DNA from: Fimbriimonadaceae bacterium
Lineage (GTDB): Bacteria; Armatimonadota; Fimbriimonadia; Fimbriimonadales; Fimbriimonadaceae
Direction: 5' to 3'
Assembly (NCBI GenBank): GCA_019454105.1
Contig: CP075364.1
Span: forward strand, 2,173,362-2,237,361
DNA: 64,000 bases
The number at the start of each line of letters is the position of its first letter. The first letter of the stretch is position 1. Below, piece by piece: positions 31,737 through 38,956 of this stretch. The notes below the pieces were generated by a model. It was not told the DNA's origin. It worked only from the letters and a program-made list of their open reading frames with translations, and searched no databases. Both the position numbers and the translations under genes were made by a program.

Positions 31737-33674
31737 TTAGAACTTGACGCTGAGCTGGGTGCCGAAGAGGCCACCGCGGAACAGGCGGCCGAAGCCCGGG
31801 TTCGGGTTGTTGCCCGAGCCAGCAGCGAAGTCCACATCGCTGAACTGATAGGTCAGCATGAGGTTCGTGTTGGCGCCCATACCGTAGTTGAATCCAACGG
31901 TGTACCAGCGCATCTTGTCGTCCTGGACTCCAGGATTGCCGTCGAAGCGAGTGTCCTCGTAAGAGGCCATCATTCCCCAGTTGTCGCCGAACTGGTACTC
32001 AGCGCCAACCATGAAGGAATTGATCTTGTCGTAGGCCACGTAGCGGTAGCCTGCGGTGTTCTCCTTCGGCTCCATGAACTGGCCCTTGCCCCAGATCTTG
32101 AAGTTCTCAGCCGGCTTGAAGTGAAGCATGGCTCCGAACCCCTTGATGTTCGTCGGGTTCCACTGGTTGCCCAGGCGGCCCCACGAACCGGCCGCGAGGA
32201 AGAAGTTCTCGATCTCTCGGTAGCCGACCTTGGCGCCCCAGTTGGTGGCGTCGTAGCCGATGGAGACGTCGAAGGCAGTGTTGTCGTCGTCGAGAGCGTT
32301 GCTCGTGTTCTCAGACAGCGAGGACTGAGAGTACGCGCCGTTGACCGAGAAGTTGTCGAACTTCAGCTTGACTTCGCCACCGAACACGTTCAGCCTGTTG
32401 GCAGGCTGGGCTCCAACGCGAAGCGGATTGGCGTCCGCGATGCGCGTGTCGCTGTCGTGCCAGAGGTAAGCCAGGTTGACCGAGCCCATCTCGCCGATCG
32501 GGAAGACCAGTTGGGCGCCGAGCGTCCGATCGATCAGTCCGGTTCCGAACGGGATCGGGTTGATCTCAACACCGTTCACGGTCTGGATGCCGGAATTCAC
32601 GCCGCCGAACACATGCAGGTTCGCCGGGCCGAAGTTGAACATGAGCATGGCGCCGTCCATGTAGTAGTCGCCATTGTCCCAACGCTCGTTCTTGTAGTAG
32701 GTCGTCGAATCGGTCCGCTTCCAGAGGTACGAGCCCACCTGGTGTCCCATGCGACCGACCTTGGCCTTGAAGCCTTGACCGACCATGGCCGAGTCGAAAG
32801 TGACGTGGGCCGTATTGATGTAGAAGTCGCTCGATCCGGTGCCGAAGGCGTTTCCACCGTTGGCGCCGAACTTGCTGCCGAAGGTCGAGCTGCTCATTTG
32901 GCCGAGCGGGGAGCTGGGGCCGTTCGAAGCGAGCATGTTGCCCGAGACGATGGTGGCCTCCCACTGCGGGCCTTCCTCGTTGGTGCCGCTGAGCTTGAAG
33001 GCGGCCTCGTGGAGGACCTCGAGGTCGCGCGACATGCCGACGCGGTTTCCAGCATAGCTGCCGGCGCCCACACCAAGGATGCGGTTGCCCGGCGTGATGC
33101 CGAACCGGTTGTCGGTGGCATGGCTGCTCAGGACGAGGAAATCGACCGTGCCGTGGATGTCCACAGCCGGCTTGATCTTCTCGAGCTTGGCGACGCGAGA
33201 CTCAAGGCTGTCAAGGTCCTCACGGAGCTTCTTGACGTCGACGCCCATGCTGGCGAGTTCCTTTTCGAACTCCTTGGCGAGCTTTTCGAGATCCTCGATG
33301 CGCTTGCCCCAACCCTTCATGCCGTCGAGCTGAGCCTTCATCTCGCGGAGCTGGTCTCGGAGCGGGGCCATGTCGCCGCCGCCCTTGATCATGTCTTCGA
33401 GCTCCTTGATCTGGTTCTCAAGGTCGCCGTGCATGCTCATCATCTTCTTGTAACAAGCAGCGACAGCGGCAGCGAACTCATAGCGGCTCATCGGGCGGTT
33501 GCCACGATAGAGGCCGTCTGGATAGCCGACGAGACAACCGGCGTCCTTCAGCTGCTTGACAGCCTCGTAAGCCCAGTGGTTGTCGGGAACGTCTGGGAAG
33601 TTGTCCTGAGCGAACAGCGGCAAAGCGCTGAACGTGAGGACGGCACCCAGAGCGAACTTGAGTGTTCGGTTCAT
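31737..33674 (-). CDS. SLH-domain outer-membrane porin (OmpM/OprB-like)
   Basis: 645 residues. A signal peptide (LKFALGAVLTFSALPLFA) leads to one SLH domain (about residues 24-80: FPDVPDNHWAYEAVKQL, GYPDGLYRGNRPMSRYEFA), then a long coiled coil (about 85-155: MKGWGKRIEDLEKLAKEFEK). The rest is an aromatic- and glycine-rich transmembrane beta-barrel with alternating strands, ending in LSVKF with a terminal phenylalanine that BAM would recognise. SLH domains bind pyruvylated secondary cell-wall polymer on peptidoglycan, so the protein should tether the outer membrane and act as a porin. Strong AGGAG and an mRNA hairpin control translation; a perfect terminator follows. It is a probable major surface protein. 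Confidence 0.88.
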   Translation of the reverse strand: MNRTLKFALGAVLTFSALPLFAQDNFPDVPDNHWAYEAVKQLKDAGCLVGYPDGLYRGNRPMSRYEFAAAVAACYKKMMSMHGDLENQIKELEDMIKGGGDMAPLRDQLREMKAQLDGMKGWGKRIEDLEKLAKEFEKELASMGVDVKKLREDLDSLESRVAKLEKIKPAVDIHGTVDFLVLSSHATDNRFGITPGNRILGVGAGSYAGNRVGMSRDLEVLHEAAFKLSGTNEEGPQWEATIVSGNMLASNGPSSPLGQMSSSTFGSKFGANGGNAFGTGSSDFYINTAHVTFDSAMVGQGFKAKVGRMGHQVGSYLWKRTDSTTYYKNERWDNGDYYMDGAMLMFNFGPANLHVFGGVNSGIQTVNGVEINPIPFGTGLIDRTLGAQLVFPIGEMGSVNLAYLWHDSDTRIADANPLRVGAQPANRLNVFGGEVKLKFDNFSVNGAYSQSSLSENTSNALDDDNTAFDVSIGYDATNWGAKVGYREIENFFLAAGSWGRLGNQWNPTNIKGFGAMLHFKPAENFKIWGKGQFMEPKENTAGYRYVAYDKINSFMVGAEYQFGDNWGMMASYEDTRFDGNPGVQDDKMRWYTVGFNYGMGANTNLMLTYQFSDVDFAAGSGNNPNPGFGRLFRGGLFGTQLSVKF

Positions 33675-33679
33675 TTAGT

Positions 33680-33705
33680 GTTCTCCTAAGTTTAGCAAGG
33701 AGAAC
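33680..33705 (-). promoter_or_regulatory. Hairpin that sequesters the SLH porin ribosome binding site
   Basis: In the porin mRNA, GTTCTCC (33705-33699) pairs perfectly with GGAGAAC (33686-33680) across a 12-nt A/U-rich loop. The 3' arm is the Shine-Dalgarno itself (AGGAG), placed about 9 nt from the ATG. The 7-bp stem would hide the site until melted or bound. Confidence 0.55.
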
Positions 33706-33905
33706 GCGTCTCGGCAACCGCCAAGGCTCTATCCACTGAGTCCCACAACTTTCCTTAAGTTCCCTGTGAGGCCAAGCTTCTGAGCTTGACGACGCTTCCT
33801 GCGTCTTCTCGCTGGCGGGCCAGACTCAGTCTGACCCAAGTGGATTATGGCCAGAAGCCAAGCGCTCTTGCAAGGAAGGGTGGGTCCTTCCCCTGCTTTT
33901 CCTCG
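33706..33905. other. Hairpin-rich intergenic leader between phosphohexomutase and porin genes
   Basis: The 200 nt hold several short, near-perfect hairpins in series: AACTT/AAGTT (33747-33761), CAAGCT/AGCTTG (33773-33788), GACGC/GCGTC (33791-33805), GGGCCAGA/TCTGACCC (33817-33837) and GGAAGG/CCTTCC (33874-33891). No clear -10/-35 pair or coding frame stands out. Part is probably the porin 5' leader, and the last hairpin may end the phosphohexomutase transcript, though it lacks a U-tract. Confidence 0.4.
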
Positions 33906-35249
33906 TCATTCTCTGACAAGGGCGAGGATTTCTTGGGTCTTTTCAAGCATCAGGCCCCGGTCGCCCCTGGATTCCACGTTGAGCCTGATGACCGGCTCGG
34001 TGTTCGATCCTCGCAAGTTGAACCGCCAATCTTTGTACTCAACGCTCAGCCCGTCTGTCCGATCGTGCACCCCGTCCGAGTATTTTTGCCGGACTCGTTC
34101 GATGGTTCCCTGAACGTCTGGCACGGTCGAATTGATCTCTCCGGAACAGGGGTAGTTTTCTTGCATTTCTTTGGTCAAATCGCCCAGGGTCCGCCCGGTC
34201 GAGCTGACGAGTTTGGACACCAGCATCAGAGGAATCAGGCCGCTGTCGCAAAACCAGTGGCCTTTGAAGTAATGGTGGGCGCTCATTTCGCCTCCGTATT
34301 CAGCGCCTTCGGCCCTCATCTTCTCCTTGATGAACGCGTGGCCGGACTTGCACATCACAGCGCGTCCGCCCGACTTCGCGACGACGTCCAGTGTGTTCCA
34401 GGTCAATCTGGGGTCGTAAATGACCGTGCCGCCAGGATGGTCGGCCAGGATCGCTTGGGCGAGTAGGCCGACAATATAGTAGCCCTCGATGAAGGCACCG
34501 TCCCCGTCGAAGAAGAACGCCCGGTCATAGTCGCCGTCCCAAGCGACACCAAAGTCAAAACCGCCTTCCCGGAGCTTGGTCTCCACGCCCGCGCGGGACT
34601 CGGGAAGGATCGGGTTTGGGACTCCGTTCGGGAAACTTCCGTCGGGTTCGAACTGCATGCGCTCCACCTGAAGTGGGATCATAGGGATCAGCGCGTCCAT
34701 GGCCACGCCCGCCGCGCCGTTGCCTGCGCACGCCAGCACGCGAAGCGGTTTGATCAAGCTTTCTTCGTCAAACGTCAGCAAATGACGGACGAAGTCGTGA
34801 TAAACGTCACGCTTCTCCATTTGGCCAGACCCAGACCTCTCCCATCGTCCCTCGTGCGCCCGTTTCTCGATGCTCTTGAGGCCGGTGTCCGCCGAAATGG
34901 GCCGACTCTCCCCACGGACCATCTTCATCCCGTTGTACTGGGGCGGGTTATGGCTGGCCGTGATCATCACTCCACCTTCGTAGCCATAGAAGGCGGTCGC
35001 GAAATAGACCATCTCCGTACCGACCATGCCAAGGTCCACGACGTCCACTCCAGAGTCGTTCAAGCCTTTGGCTAGGCTTTGGCCCAGTTCCGGGCCGCTC
35101 AGTCGAATGTCGTGCCCCACACAGACTGACTTGGCGCCAGTCTCGTCGGCCAGGGCCCGACCAATGCGGTACGCCAGATCGGGATTGAGCTCAGTGGGCA
35201 CCACGCCCCGAACGTCATAAGCCTTGAAGCACGCCAGCAGGTCTCCCAT
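33906..35249 (-). CDS. manB: Phosphomannomutase/phosphoglucomutase
   Basis: A 447-residue alpha-D-phosphohexomutase. FKAYDVRGVVPTELNPDLAY is the N-terminal motif; MITASHNPPQYNGMK holds the phosphoserine; AWDGDYDRAFFFDGDG is the metal-binding D-G-D-x-D-R loop; GGEMSAHHYF is the sugar-binding G-E-M-S-x-H; RGSNTEPVIRLNVES is the phosphate-binding loop. It interconverts mannose- or glucose-6-phosphate and the 1-phosphate for nucleotide sugars used in surface glycans, including the polymers the SLH domain would bind. The start is ATG 35249, 50 nt from the divergent nfo start; TAACTT lies 11 nt upstream. Confidence 0.93.
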   Translation of the reverse strand: MGDLLACFKAYDVRGVVPTELNPDLAYRIGRALADETGAKSVCVGHDIRLSGPELGQSLAKGLNDSGVDVVDLGMVGTEMVYFATAFYGYEGGVMITASHNPPQYNGMKMVRGESRPISADTGLKSIEKRAHEGRWERSGSGQMEKRDVYHDFVRHLLTFDEESLIKPLRVLACAGNGAAGVAMDALIPMIPLQVERMQFEPDGSFPNGVPNPILPESRAGVETKLREGGFDFGVAWDGDYDRAFFFDGDGAFIEGYYIVGLLAQAILADHPGGTVIYDPRLTWNTLDVVAKSGGRAVMCKSGHAFIKEKMRAEGAEYGGEMSAHHYFKGHWFCDSGLIPLMLVSKLVSSTGRTLGDLTKEMQENYPCSGEINSTVPDVQGTIERVRQKYSDGVHDRTDGLSVEYKDWRFNLRGSNTEPVIRLNVESRGDRGLMLEKTQEILALVRE

Positions 35250-35287
35250 CGGAGCCCCGAAAGTTACCTGAGAACGCTGTCCGAAGC

Positions 35288-35293
35288 CATACT
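35288..35293 (+). promoter_or_regulatory. -10-like element of nfo
   Basis: CATACT ends exactly 6 nt before the nfo ATG at 35300, the same spacing as gatC, lipA, DegT and RDD. No ribosome site is present. Confidence 0.45.
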
Positions 35294-35299
35294 TGTGGC

Positions 35300-36154
35300 A
35301 TGCCCGCCCACTTGATCGGATGCCACATGCCTACCGGCGGAGGGCTGGACAAAGCCATCAGGCGGGCCAAGCAGATTGGGTGCTCCGCCGTCCAAGTCTT
35401 CACGAGCAGTCCCCAGCAATGGCGCGCCAAACCCGTAGACCCCGAGGCGGCCGCGGCGTTCCGTCAGGCCGTCGAAGAGACTGGCATGAGCTCCACCGTG
35501 AGCCATGACAGCTATCTCGTCAACCTGGCCGCGCCGTCAGACGAACTTCGAGAGAAAAGCAAGGCGGCTCTGGTGGCCGAGATCGGACGATGTTCGGCTT
35601 ACGGGATTCCTTGCGTCGTGAGCCACATCGGCGCCCACATGGGCCAGGGCGAGGACGCGGGACTTCAGCGAGCGGCAGAAGCCGTCATCGAAGTCTTGGC
35701 CGAGTCACCGGACGACGTGACGCTCGTCGCCGAAACGACCGCCGGGCAAGGCACTGTGCTCAACAGCCGCTTCGAGAGCCTCGCCAAACTGATCGACTGG
35801 TGCCGTGGTCACGATCGGCTCGGCGTGTGCCTCGACACCTGCCATGTGTTCGCCGCCGGATATGACGTCTCATCGCCGGGCGGGATCGGGCGGACCCTTG
35901 ATGAGTTCGACCGTGTCGTCGGGATCGAGAGGCTCATGGTGATCCATGCCAACGACTCGAAGCACCCCCTGGGCTCGCGCAAAGACCGACACGAGCACCT
36001 GGGCCAGGGAGAAATTGGGACCACGTGTTTCTTCGAGCTCGTCCACGACCCGAGGACCGAGCGGACGCCGATCATCGTCGAGACGCCCGACGCCGAGACG
36101 GAGCACGCGAACAACGTTGCCAAGCTCTGGACCTGGGCCCACGTGGCCGTGTGA
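35300..36154 (+). CDS. nfo: Deoxyribonuclease IV (AP endonuclease)
   Basis: 284 residues, EndoIV TIM barrel. LIGCHMPTGGGLDKAIRRA is the family start with the first zinc histidine; AVQVFTSSPQQWRAK; VVSHIGAHMGQGED with further zinc histidines; TLVAETTAGQGTVL with the ligand glutamate; GVCLDTCHVFAAGYD, VIHANDSKHPLGSRKDRHEHLGQG and PIIVETPD complete the three-zinc site. The enzyme cuts the DNA backbone 5' to abasic sites in base-excision repair. It is a single-gene unit followed by a probable hairpin terminator. The SHDSYLVNLA block and the length are typical. Confidence 0.95.
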   Translation: MPAHLIGCHMPTGGGLDKAIRRAKQIGCSAVQVFTSSPQQWRAKPVDPEAAAAFRQAVEETGMSSTVSHDSYLVNLAAPSDELREKSKAALVAEIGRCSAYGIPCVVSHIGAHMGQGEDAGLQRAAEAVIEVLAESPDDVTLVAETTAGQGTVLNSRFESLAKLIDWCRGHDRLGVCLDTCHVFAAGYDVSSPGGIGRTLDEFDRVVGIERLMVIHANDSKHPLGSRKDRHEHLGQGEIGTTCFFELVHDPRTERTPIIVETPDAETEHANNVAKLWTWAHVAV

Positions 36155-36494
36155 CCCCCTGAACGAAAAAGGCCGGCTCAGCGGAGAGGACAGACCAAGC
36201 CGGCACGTTTTATATCTGGGCGCGCCCTCCGTTCTCTTGGTTATGGATCGGCCGGGACGCGCACCCTCGTCTCTCAGGACACTGAATCCAGGGCCCTCGA
36301 TTCGCAGACCCCGCATTTTCCCCGGGTATCTTGACTTAATGGGACTTTAGCCTTAGTTGTTTTTGACGACAAAGAGCCAGATCTTTCCGCAAACAGCCGC
36401 GAGTTTCCCTTGTATGAATACCGGAGAGGGTCTGGTTCGGACCGGACTACCCTGATGTTAGGTCTGTACGTTCCGAAACCTTAAGTGGCTCTCT
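36155..36494 (+). other. 340-nt intergenic region with hairpin after nfo
   Basis: GCCGGCT (36172-36178) can pair with AGCCGGC (36198-36204) across a 19-nt loop, with A-rich sequence before and GTTTTAT after: a probable two-way terminator for nfo. Downstream lie G+C-rich palindromes (GGGCGCGCCC near 36209) and an A+T-rich stretch (36330-36380) with no clear gene. GTTAGG...TTAAGT lies just before the next start. No known riboswitch consensus was recognised. Confidence 0.4.
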
Positions 36495-38411
36495 ATGTCC
36501 GAACTCGTCGTCCGCATCGTCCTGGCCCTCACCGCCACTGTCGTGCCTCTTTTGGGCGGGCCGTTGCCGTTCCAGGCTGGATGGAGGGCGGCGGCGGTTT
36601 TCGCCGCATATTCGGCGCTGGCTTACTTGCTGGAGCGCAGAGGCTTCAGATCGGCTGGTGTCGCCGGATTGGTCGCCGCTGCCGATGCCGGGATCCTTTG
36701 CTTCTGCCTCGCCACCATGGGGCAACTCGATCGGTTCGGGTTCTCGGCCTTGCTGCCGATGGCCTGGGCGACACTTCGGTTTGGGGCAAGCATGGTTTCG
36801 ATGGCCCCGATCGGCGCGGCTTGGATCCTTGTCGGGGCCAATCTCCAAGGCTCTGGAGGATTTGGCCCAGTGCATATGGCTCAAGCTCTGGCTGTGTTGG
36901 CCCTTGGGCTCTTGGCCCAGCCTCGCACCCAAGTCCGAACGGTCCGCGAAGTTGTCGAGGTACCTGTGCCGGCAGACGCTTCCAGCGCCTCGCCGATGGA
37001 GTACACCGAACTCCGAGAGAGCTACCGGACGCTTCGCGACCATGCCCAGGCTATCGAGGCCCGCTCAAGGAAGGACCGACTGACCGCCCACCTCTGGGAG
37101 TCGGCCGAGGGCGACCTGGAACCGACGTTTCAAGACGTCGCGAAGAGGGCGAAAGCGATCTTCGGCTGTGAGGGCCTGACCCTCTATTCCATCAATCAGT
37201 CACTCGGAAGGATGGTCGTCCAAGCCGCCACAGGCGATGTGCCGGAACCCGCCCAGGACTGCTCCATCGACTTCCCGCCGACGATCGCCGACTGGCAGAT
37301 CCGAGAGCGGGCCAACGATCTGCTTCTTACTTTTCGCGATCCCGACGGAGACCCGAAAACCGCTGCCGTCGTCCTTCAAGCCAACGGACGGACGATCGGG
37401 CTTTGCTGTCTGTTCGACTCCAACGGATCGAGGCTCGCCGAGGCCCTTGACCGGGCGACGGACGCGTCTGAGACCCTTGGCAAACTTGTCCGATGGATCT
37501 TGGACAGGGCCGAAGAGACCCGACGACTCAAGGAAGCTGAGTCGCTCTACGCCATGGCCACCGTCACGGCTGGCTCCAACACGCCCCTCTCCTTGGCAGG
37601 ACGTGTGGCCAAAGAGGTCTGGGAGACAGTCCGAATCGACTCCTTGTCGGTTTATCTGATCGCAGACGGCCAGCCTATGCTGGCCGCAGAGTACGGCCAC
37701 CGCATCGAGGCGCTTGACTTGGCCGAGTTCGAAGGAATCCGTGGGTTCAAAGGCTGGGCGACAGCGGGATACCCGGCGACGTCGCTGCTTGATGCGAGGG
37801 CCGGACAAACGATCGCCAAAGAGGAAGCCGTTCGGAGACGGATCGGATCGTTCGTCTTGATGCCGATAGGCTTTGATGAAACCCCCGTCGCGTTTCTGGC
37901 CGCGGCCACGAACCGGGTGAATGGGATCGAGCCCCAGGCCGTCGAGGCTATCCGTGCCCTTGCCTCAGAAGCAGGACAGGCCTTTGCGCGGCTCGCTTCC
38001 ACGAACGGCGACCCAAGCGGCCTGGCCACACCCGCCGAGTTCTTCGCCCTGGTCCAGGAATCCGGAGCGGGCACGTTCGTGTACTTGGAAGTGCCCCGCC
38101 GAGAGGAACTCGAGGCGACATATGGCCGGGCGGCGCTCGAGTTCGCCACGAGGAAGTTCGCGACCCGGCTCCGGGCGACACTCCCTTCAGGCGCGGCCAT
38201 GACGCGGCGCGCCGAAGGCGACTATGTCGTCTTCTTGAAGGACCGAAGCCTGTCCCAGGCCACGCAGTGGGCCAACGATGCGGCGACCACGGCGTCGCTC
38301 ACTCCGATCCGGACGCCAGACGGGCGGGCGCGGATTCCATTGGGAGTCAGGGCCAAGGTCGCTGCGATTGACCGGGAAAAAGACCAGGTTTTGGAGACGA
38401 GTGCGGCATGA
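36495..38411 (+). CDS. Membrane protein with two GAF domains and a degenerate GGDEF domain
   Basis: 638 residues. Six or so N-terminal helices (to about residue 145) form a MASE-like sensor. A coiled segment (EYTELRESYRTLRDHAQAIEA) joins two GAF domains (about 200-335 and 350-500; WIL-D-R-A-E-E-TRRLKEAES links them). The C-terminal domain (about 520-625) follows the GGDEF fold (VYLEVPRREELEATYGRAAL...), but the signature reads R-R-A-E-G-D-Y-V-V-F where an active enzyme has G-G-D/E-E-F. It is therefore unlikely to make c-di-GMP and may bind a nucleotide or act as a scaffold. Its stop overlaps the ATG of the TPR gene (ATGA). Confidence 0.75.
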   Translation: MSELVVRIVLALTATVVPLLGGPLPFQAGWRAAAVFAAYSALAYLLERRGFRSAGVAGLVAAADAGILCFCLATMGQLDRFGFSALLPMAWATLRFGASMVSMAPIGAAWILVGANLQGSGGFGPVHMAQALAVLALGLLAQPRTQVRTVREVVEVPVPADASSASPMEYTELRESYRTLRDHAQAIEARSRKDRLTAHLWESAEGDLEPTFQDVAKRAKAIFGCEGLTLYSINQSLGRMVVQAATGDVPEPAQDCSIDFPPTIADWQIRERANDLLLTFRDPDGDPKTAAVVLQANGRTIGLCCLFDSNGSRLAEALDRATDASETLGKLVRWILDRAEETRRLKEAESLYAMATVTAGSNTPLSLAGRVAKEVWETVRIDSLSVYLIADGQPMLAAEYGHRIEALDLAEFEGIRGFKGWATAGYPATSLLDARAGQTIAKEEAVRRRIGSFVLMPIGFDETPVAFLAAATNRVNGIEPQAVEAIRALASEAGQAFARLASTNGDPSGLATPAEFFALVQESGAGTFVYLEVPRREELEATYGRAALEFATRKFATRLRATLPSGAAMTRRAEGDYVVFLKDRSLSQATQWANDAATTASLTPIRTPDGRARIPLGVRAKVAAIDREKDQVLETSAA

Positions 38412-38956
38412 AAGCAAGAAACGCAAAGATTTGCTGTACCGAAGCCGCCAAGTTCCCGGATACAGTGTCAGGTGAGCGATCAAACCAGGCCGGGGTGCGC
38501 ACCGGCTCGGCTATGGGCAGGCCCGCAGGGTTTGGCGCTCACAAGTTAGGAGCCGAGTTCAGCATGCAAGTTTATGATTGGGAGGGAGCTGTCGAATCTT
38601 GTCAATTGGTGCTCCGAGACGACCCAGACCATCTGGGCGCGCTCGAGACGCTCGCCCAGGCCCAGTGGTTCTGCGGCCAGTATCAAGCCGTGATCGCGAC
38701 CACGAGTCGGCTCTTGCGGCTGAACCCGTCTGAGCCTGGATACCGTTACACCCGGGGCATGGCCCATCTCTCGCGCGGTGAGCTAAGCCGAGCCAAGGAG
38801 GACTTCGTCGCTGCGATCTCCCAAAGCCAGGACGAGGGGTTCCGGCGTCAGGTCGGCCACTCGCTCGCCGCTGTGGAGCAATGGATGATGGACCTCGCCC
38901 CTCAAAGGTCCAGGTTCGGGCAACCCTTCACCAGCAACCTCGGGCGTATCAGTTAG
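38408..38956 (+). CDS. TPR-repeat protein coupled to the GAF/GGDEF-like sensor
   Basis: 182 residues. After about 50 irregular residues come two or three tetratricopeptide repeats: AVESCQLVLRDDPDHLGALETLAQAQWFCGQY, AVIATTSRLLRLNPSEPGYRYTRGMAHLSRGEL and AKEDFVAAISQSQDEG. These form a helical scaffold for protein contacts. It is translated by ATGA overlap from the sensor gene, so the two proteins probably work together, for instance as sensor and adaptor. A later ATG at 38513 or 38564 would drop the irregular N-terminus; the ATGA overlap favours the upstream start. Its stop overlaps the FadD stop on the other strand. Confidence 0.65.
   Translation: MKARNAKICCTEAAKFPDTVSGERSNQAGVRTGSAMGRPAGFGAHKLGAEFSMQVYDWEGAVESCQLVLRDDPDHLGALETLAQAQWFCGQYQAVIATTSRLLRLNPSEPGYRYTRGMAHLSRGELSRAKEDFVAAISQSQDEGFRRQVGHSLAAVEQWMMDLAPQRSRFGQPFTSNLGRIS

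Noticed and set aside
32121-33689. A 522-codon open frame on the plus strand opposite the SLH porin gene
   Set aside because: The minus strand encodes a signal peptide, SLH domain, coiled coil and barrel. The plus frame has no domain, and long antisense frames are common in G+C-rich genes.
36155-36494. c-di-GMP (GEMM) riboswitch before the GGDEF-like gene
   Set aside because: GGGACGCG occurs, but the conserved GEMM core and its paired stems are absent.
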